From Candidatus Thiodiazotropha taylori (GTDB taxonomy: Bacteria; Pseudomonadota; Gammaproteobacteria; Chromatiales; Chromatiaceae): 8,062 nt of DNA. The position numbers and the translations under genes are program-made. The notes beneath the pieces are model-generated. The model was not told the origin of the DNA and ran no database searches. It worked only from the letters and a program-made list of their open reading frames with translations. This document shows, piece after piece, positions 6,483 through 8,062 of the stretch. Position 1 is the first letter of the stretch. Every line of letters starts with the position of its first letter. The stretch covers positions 1-8,062 of the forward strand of contig JAHRHW010000197.1 of the NCBI GenBank assembly GCA_019100305.1, read 5' to 3'.

Positions 6483-6568
6483 AAAGCAACTTTTTTACGA
6501 CGGATTGGAGTTGCATTAGCCAACCATCCTCATTACCTTTGCCCCTCGTTCAAAGAATACAGTCGATC

Positions 6569-7849
6569 ATGCGCATTCATCTCAAAACACTGGGCTGCCG
6601 TCTCAACGAGGCGGAGCTTGAAACCTGGAGCCGGGAATTTCAGGCTCGCGGCTTTCACATCACCAGCCAGGCCGAAGAGGCGGATCTGCTGGTGGTGAAC
6701 ACCTGCGCGGTGACCCAGGAAGCGGTGCGCAAATCGAGGAAGCTGATGAGTCGCAGTGGCCGACTCAACCCCAATGCCCGCCTGGTGGTGAGTGGCTGCT
6801 ACGCCTCCCTGGAACCGGACCAGGCGATGAAGATGGAGGGGGTCGACCTGCTGGTGGACAACCGGGACAAGGCCCGGCTGGTGGAGATCGTCAGCGACAA
6901 ACTCGACCTGAAGCTGATGCCGGAAGCCGCCATGGAGGCGGAAGCCGGTGGCATCCTGGCGCGGGGGCGCCAACGGGCCTTCATCAAGGTGCAGGACGGC
7001 TGCCGCTACCGCTGCACCTTCTGCATCGTGACCCTGGCCAGAGGCGAAGAGCGCAGTCGGCCGATCGAGGAGATCGTCGGTGAGATCAATCGCCTGCATG
7101 GCGAAGGGATTCAGGAAGTGGTCATTACCGGAGTCCACATCGGTGGCTATGGCGCAGACATCGACACCAATCTGGTGCAACTGATCGAAGCGATCCTGGC
7201 CGATACCGCAATTCCCCGCCTGCGCATCGGCTCCATCGAGCCCTGGGATCTGCAGGCAGGATTCTGGGAACTGTTTGAAAACCCGCGCCTGATGCCCCAC
7301 CTCCATCTGCCCCTGCAGAGCGGTGCCGACACGGTCCTGAGACGTATGGCGAGACGTTGCCGCAGCGACGAGTACCGTTCACTGATCACCCAGGCGAGGC
7401 AAAGGGTCGAAGATTTCAATGTCACCACCGACATCATTGTCGGCTTCCCCGGAGAGAGTGAAGCGGAGTGGCAGCAGACCCTGGGTTTTGTCGAAGAGAT
7501 CGGCTTCGGTCATCTCCACATATTCGCCTACTCACCCCGCCAGGGAACCAAAGCCGCCGGTCTGCCCGACCCGGTCAGCCGCGACATCAAACGCCAGCGC
7601 AGTGAAGCGCTGCATCAGCTTGGTGAACGGATGAAACACCAGACCCTGGAGACCTATCTGGGTCAGACTCTACCGATACTGGTAGAGGGTTCGGTAGAGC
7701 GAGGCTTCGGTGGTTATACACCAAACTACCTGCGCGTTGAGATCAACTCAACTGCCGACAGCGAACTGGTCAACCGGATCGTGCCGGTAAAACTGACCGC
7801 TATCTCTGAGGATGGCAATGCACTGATTGGGTCTGTTGAGCCGATCTAG
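6569..7849 (+). CDS. mtaB: MtaB-like tRNA (t6A37-C2)-methylthiotransferase, radical SAM
   Basis: This 426-aa MiaB/MtaB-type methylthiotransferase has three domains. The N-terminal UPF0004 domain carries three cluster-ligand cysteines: Cys10 in K-T-L-G-C, Cys46 in N-T-C-A-V and Cys77 in S-G-C-Y-A. The central radical SAM domain carries C-R-Y-R-C-T-F-C (Cys145, Cys149, Cys152). The C-terminal TRAM domain runs from about 360. The N-T-C-A-V-T, P-L-Q-S-G (248-252) and D-I-I-V-G-F-P-G-E (288-296) motifs are all present. Such enzymes use two 4Fe-4S clusters and SAM to add a methylthio group to A37 of tRNA. C-R-L-N-E-A-E at the N-terminus and G-Y-T-P-N-Y-L-R-V in TRAM favour the MtaB (ms2t6A) branch over MiaB (ms2i6A) or RimO. 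The start is the ATG at 6569; a TTG at 6539 would add 10 unconserved residues. The ribosome site is weak (AAAGAA). The gene stands alone, divergent from rmuC. Confidence 0.88.
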   Translation: MRIHLKTLGCRLNEAELETWSREFQARGFHITSQAEEADLLVVNTCAVTQEAVRKSRKLMSRSGRLNPNARLVVSGCYASLEPDQAMKMEGVDLLVDNRDKARLVEIVSDKLDLKLMPEAAMEAEAGGILARGRQRAFIKVQDGCRYRCTFCIVTLARGEERSRPIEEIVGEINRLHGEGIQEVVITGVHIGGYGADIDTNLVQLIEAILADTAIPRLRIGSIEPWDLQAGFWELFENPRLMPHLHLPLQSGADTVLRRMARRCRSDEYRSLITQARQRVEDFNVTTDIIVGFPGESEAEWQQTLGFVEEIGFGHLHIFAYSPRQGTKAAGLPDPVSRDIKRQRSEALHQLGERMKHQTLETYLGQTLPILVEGSVERGFGGYTPNYLRVEINSTADSELVNRIVPVKLTAISEDGNALIGSVEPI

Positions 7850-8062
7850 CTTATCTGATTTTCAGTGCGCAAATACACACTAACGGTTGCTTAGTATTCG
7901 TCTTGGAAGGCGGGTTTCTATTCAAGCCGATAGTGGACAACAATATTTGCAGATAGCTGAATTTACCGCTATCCCGTTAACACTCAATTGCCCAATCAGT
8001 ATGCATCAAAGCCCCTCTCCCTTGATGGGAGAGGGGTTGGGGAGAGGGTGAGCATCAAGCAT
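7850..8062. other. Gene-free right end after the mtaB-like gene
   Basis: No frame here looks coding and no clear terminator follows the TAG at 7847-7849. It contains a 29-bp stretch (7871-7899) similar to one upstream of the DUF1835 gene, and the inverted palindromic repeat at 8008-8050. Confidence 0.6.
8008..8050 (-). repeat. Palindromic CTCTCCC repeat, inverted copy D
   Basis: This resembles the reverse complement of the 70-bp copies over about 43 bp, from AAAGCCCCTCTCCC to TTGGGGAGAGGGTG, with a changed loop (TTGAT). The 10-bp stem is 8012-8021 with 8027-8036. The outer flanks of the 70-bp copies are absent. Lying 159 bp after the mtaB-like stop, it could act as a two-way RNA-end barrier, but no T-run is present. 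Confidence 0.75.

Noticed and set aside
6533..7306. A 257-codon open frame on the minus strand
   Set aside because: It is antisense to the mtaB-like gene, with no family motif and a His/Gln/Asp-rich composition typical of shadow frames in GC-rich genes.

Overview
The window reads as chromosomal DNA from a Gammaproteobacterium. RmuC, a MiaB-family radical SAM methylthiotransferase, a type VI secretion (T6SS) adaptor set and CTCTCCC-type palindromic repeats are all at home there. The genus cannot be named from the sequence. No rRNA, tRNA, CRISPR array, transposase or integrase was seen.

Region 1 (1-2304, minus strand) is a tight three-gene cassette, read from right to left: a DUF2169 protein, a ketosynthase/thiolase-fold protein and a DUF4150 (PAAR-like) protein cut by the left edge. 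Both junctions are TGATG stop/start overlaps with a G-rich Shine-Dalgarno inside the upstream gene, so translation is almost certainly coupled. DUF2169 and DUF4150 are T6SS effector-loading families: DUF4150 is a PAAR-like spike tip or effector N-terminus, and DUF2169 is an adaptor. The middle protein keeps the ketosynthase fold signatures but has lost the catalytic Cys and both His residues, so it is probably a structural pseudoenzyme. The toxin and immunity genes would be expected to the left of base 1.

Region 2 (2419-3756, minus strand) is a DUF1835-family protein of unknown function. It has a perfect AAGGAG site and a plausible sigma-70 promoter. It lies 114 bp upstream of the cassette on the same strand.

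Region 3 (3757-4868) is about 1.1 kb without a convincing gene. It is full of repeats: two 70-bp direct copies differing at one base, a shorter related palindrome between them, and a possible MITE-like element bounded by 10-bp inverted repeats. A fourth, inverted copy of the palindrome family closes the window at 8008-8050.

Region 4 (4869-7849) is a visibly more GC-rich, housekeeping-like pair of divergent genes. rmuC (minus) encodes a membrane-anchored coiled-coil protein with a PD-(D/E)XK-like domain. An mtaB-like gene (plus) encodes a tRNA ms2t6A37-type methylthiotransferase. They share a 128-bp divergent region with a perfect GAGACTC-N7-GAGTCTC inverted repeat. From 7850 to the end there is no gene.

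The strongest lead for an under-described system is the DUF2169 / dead-ketosynthase / DUF4150 cassette.
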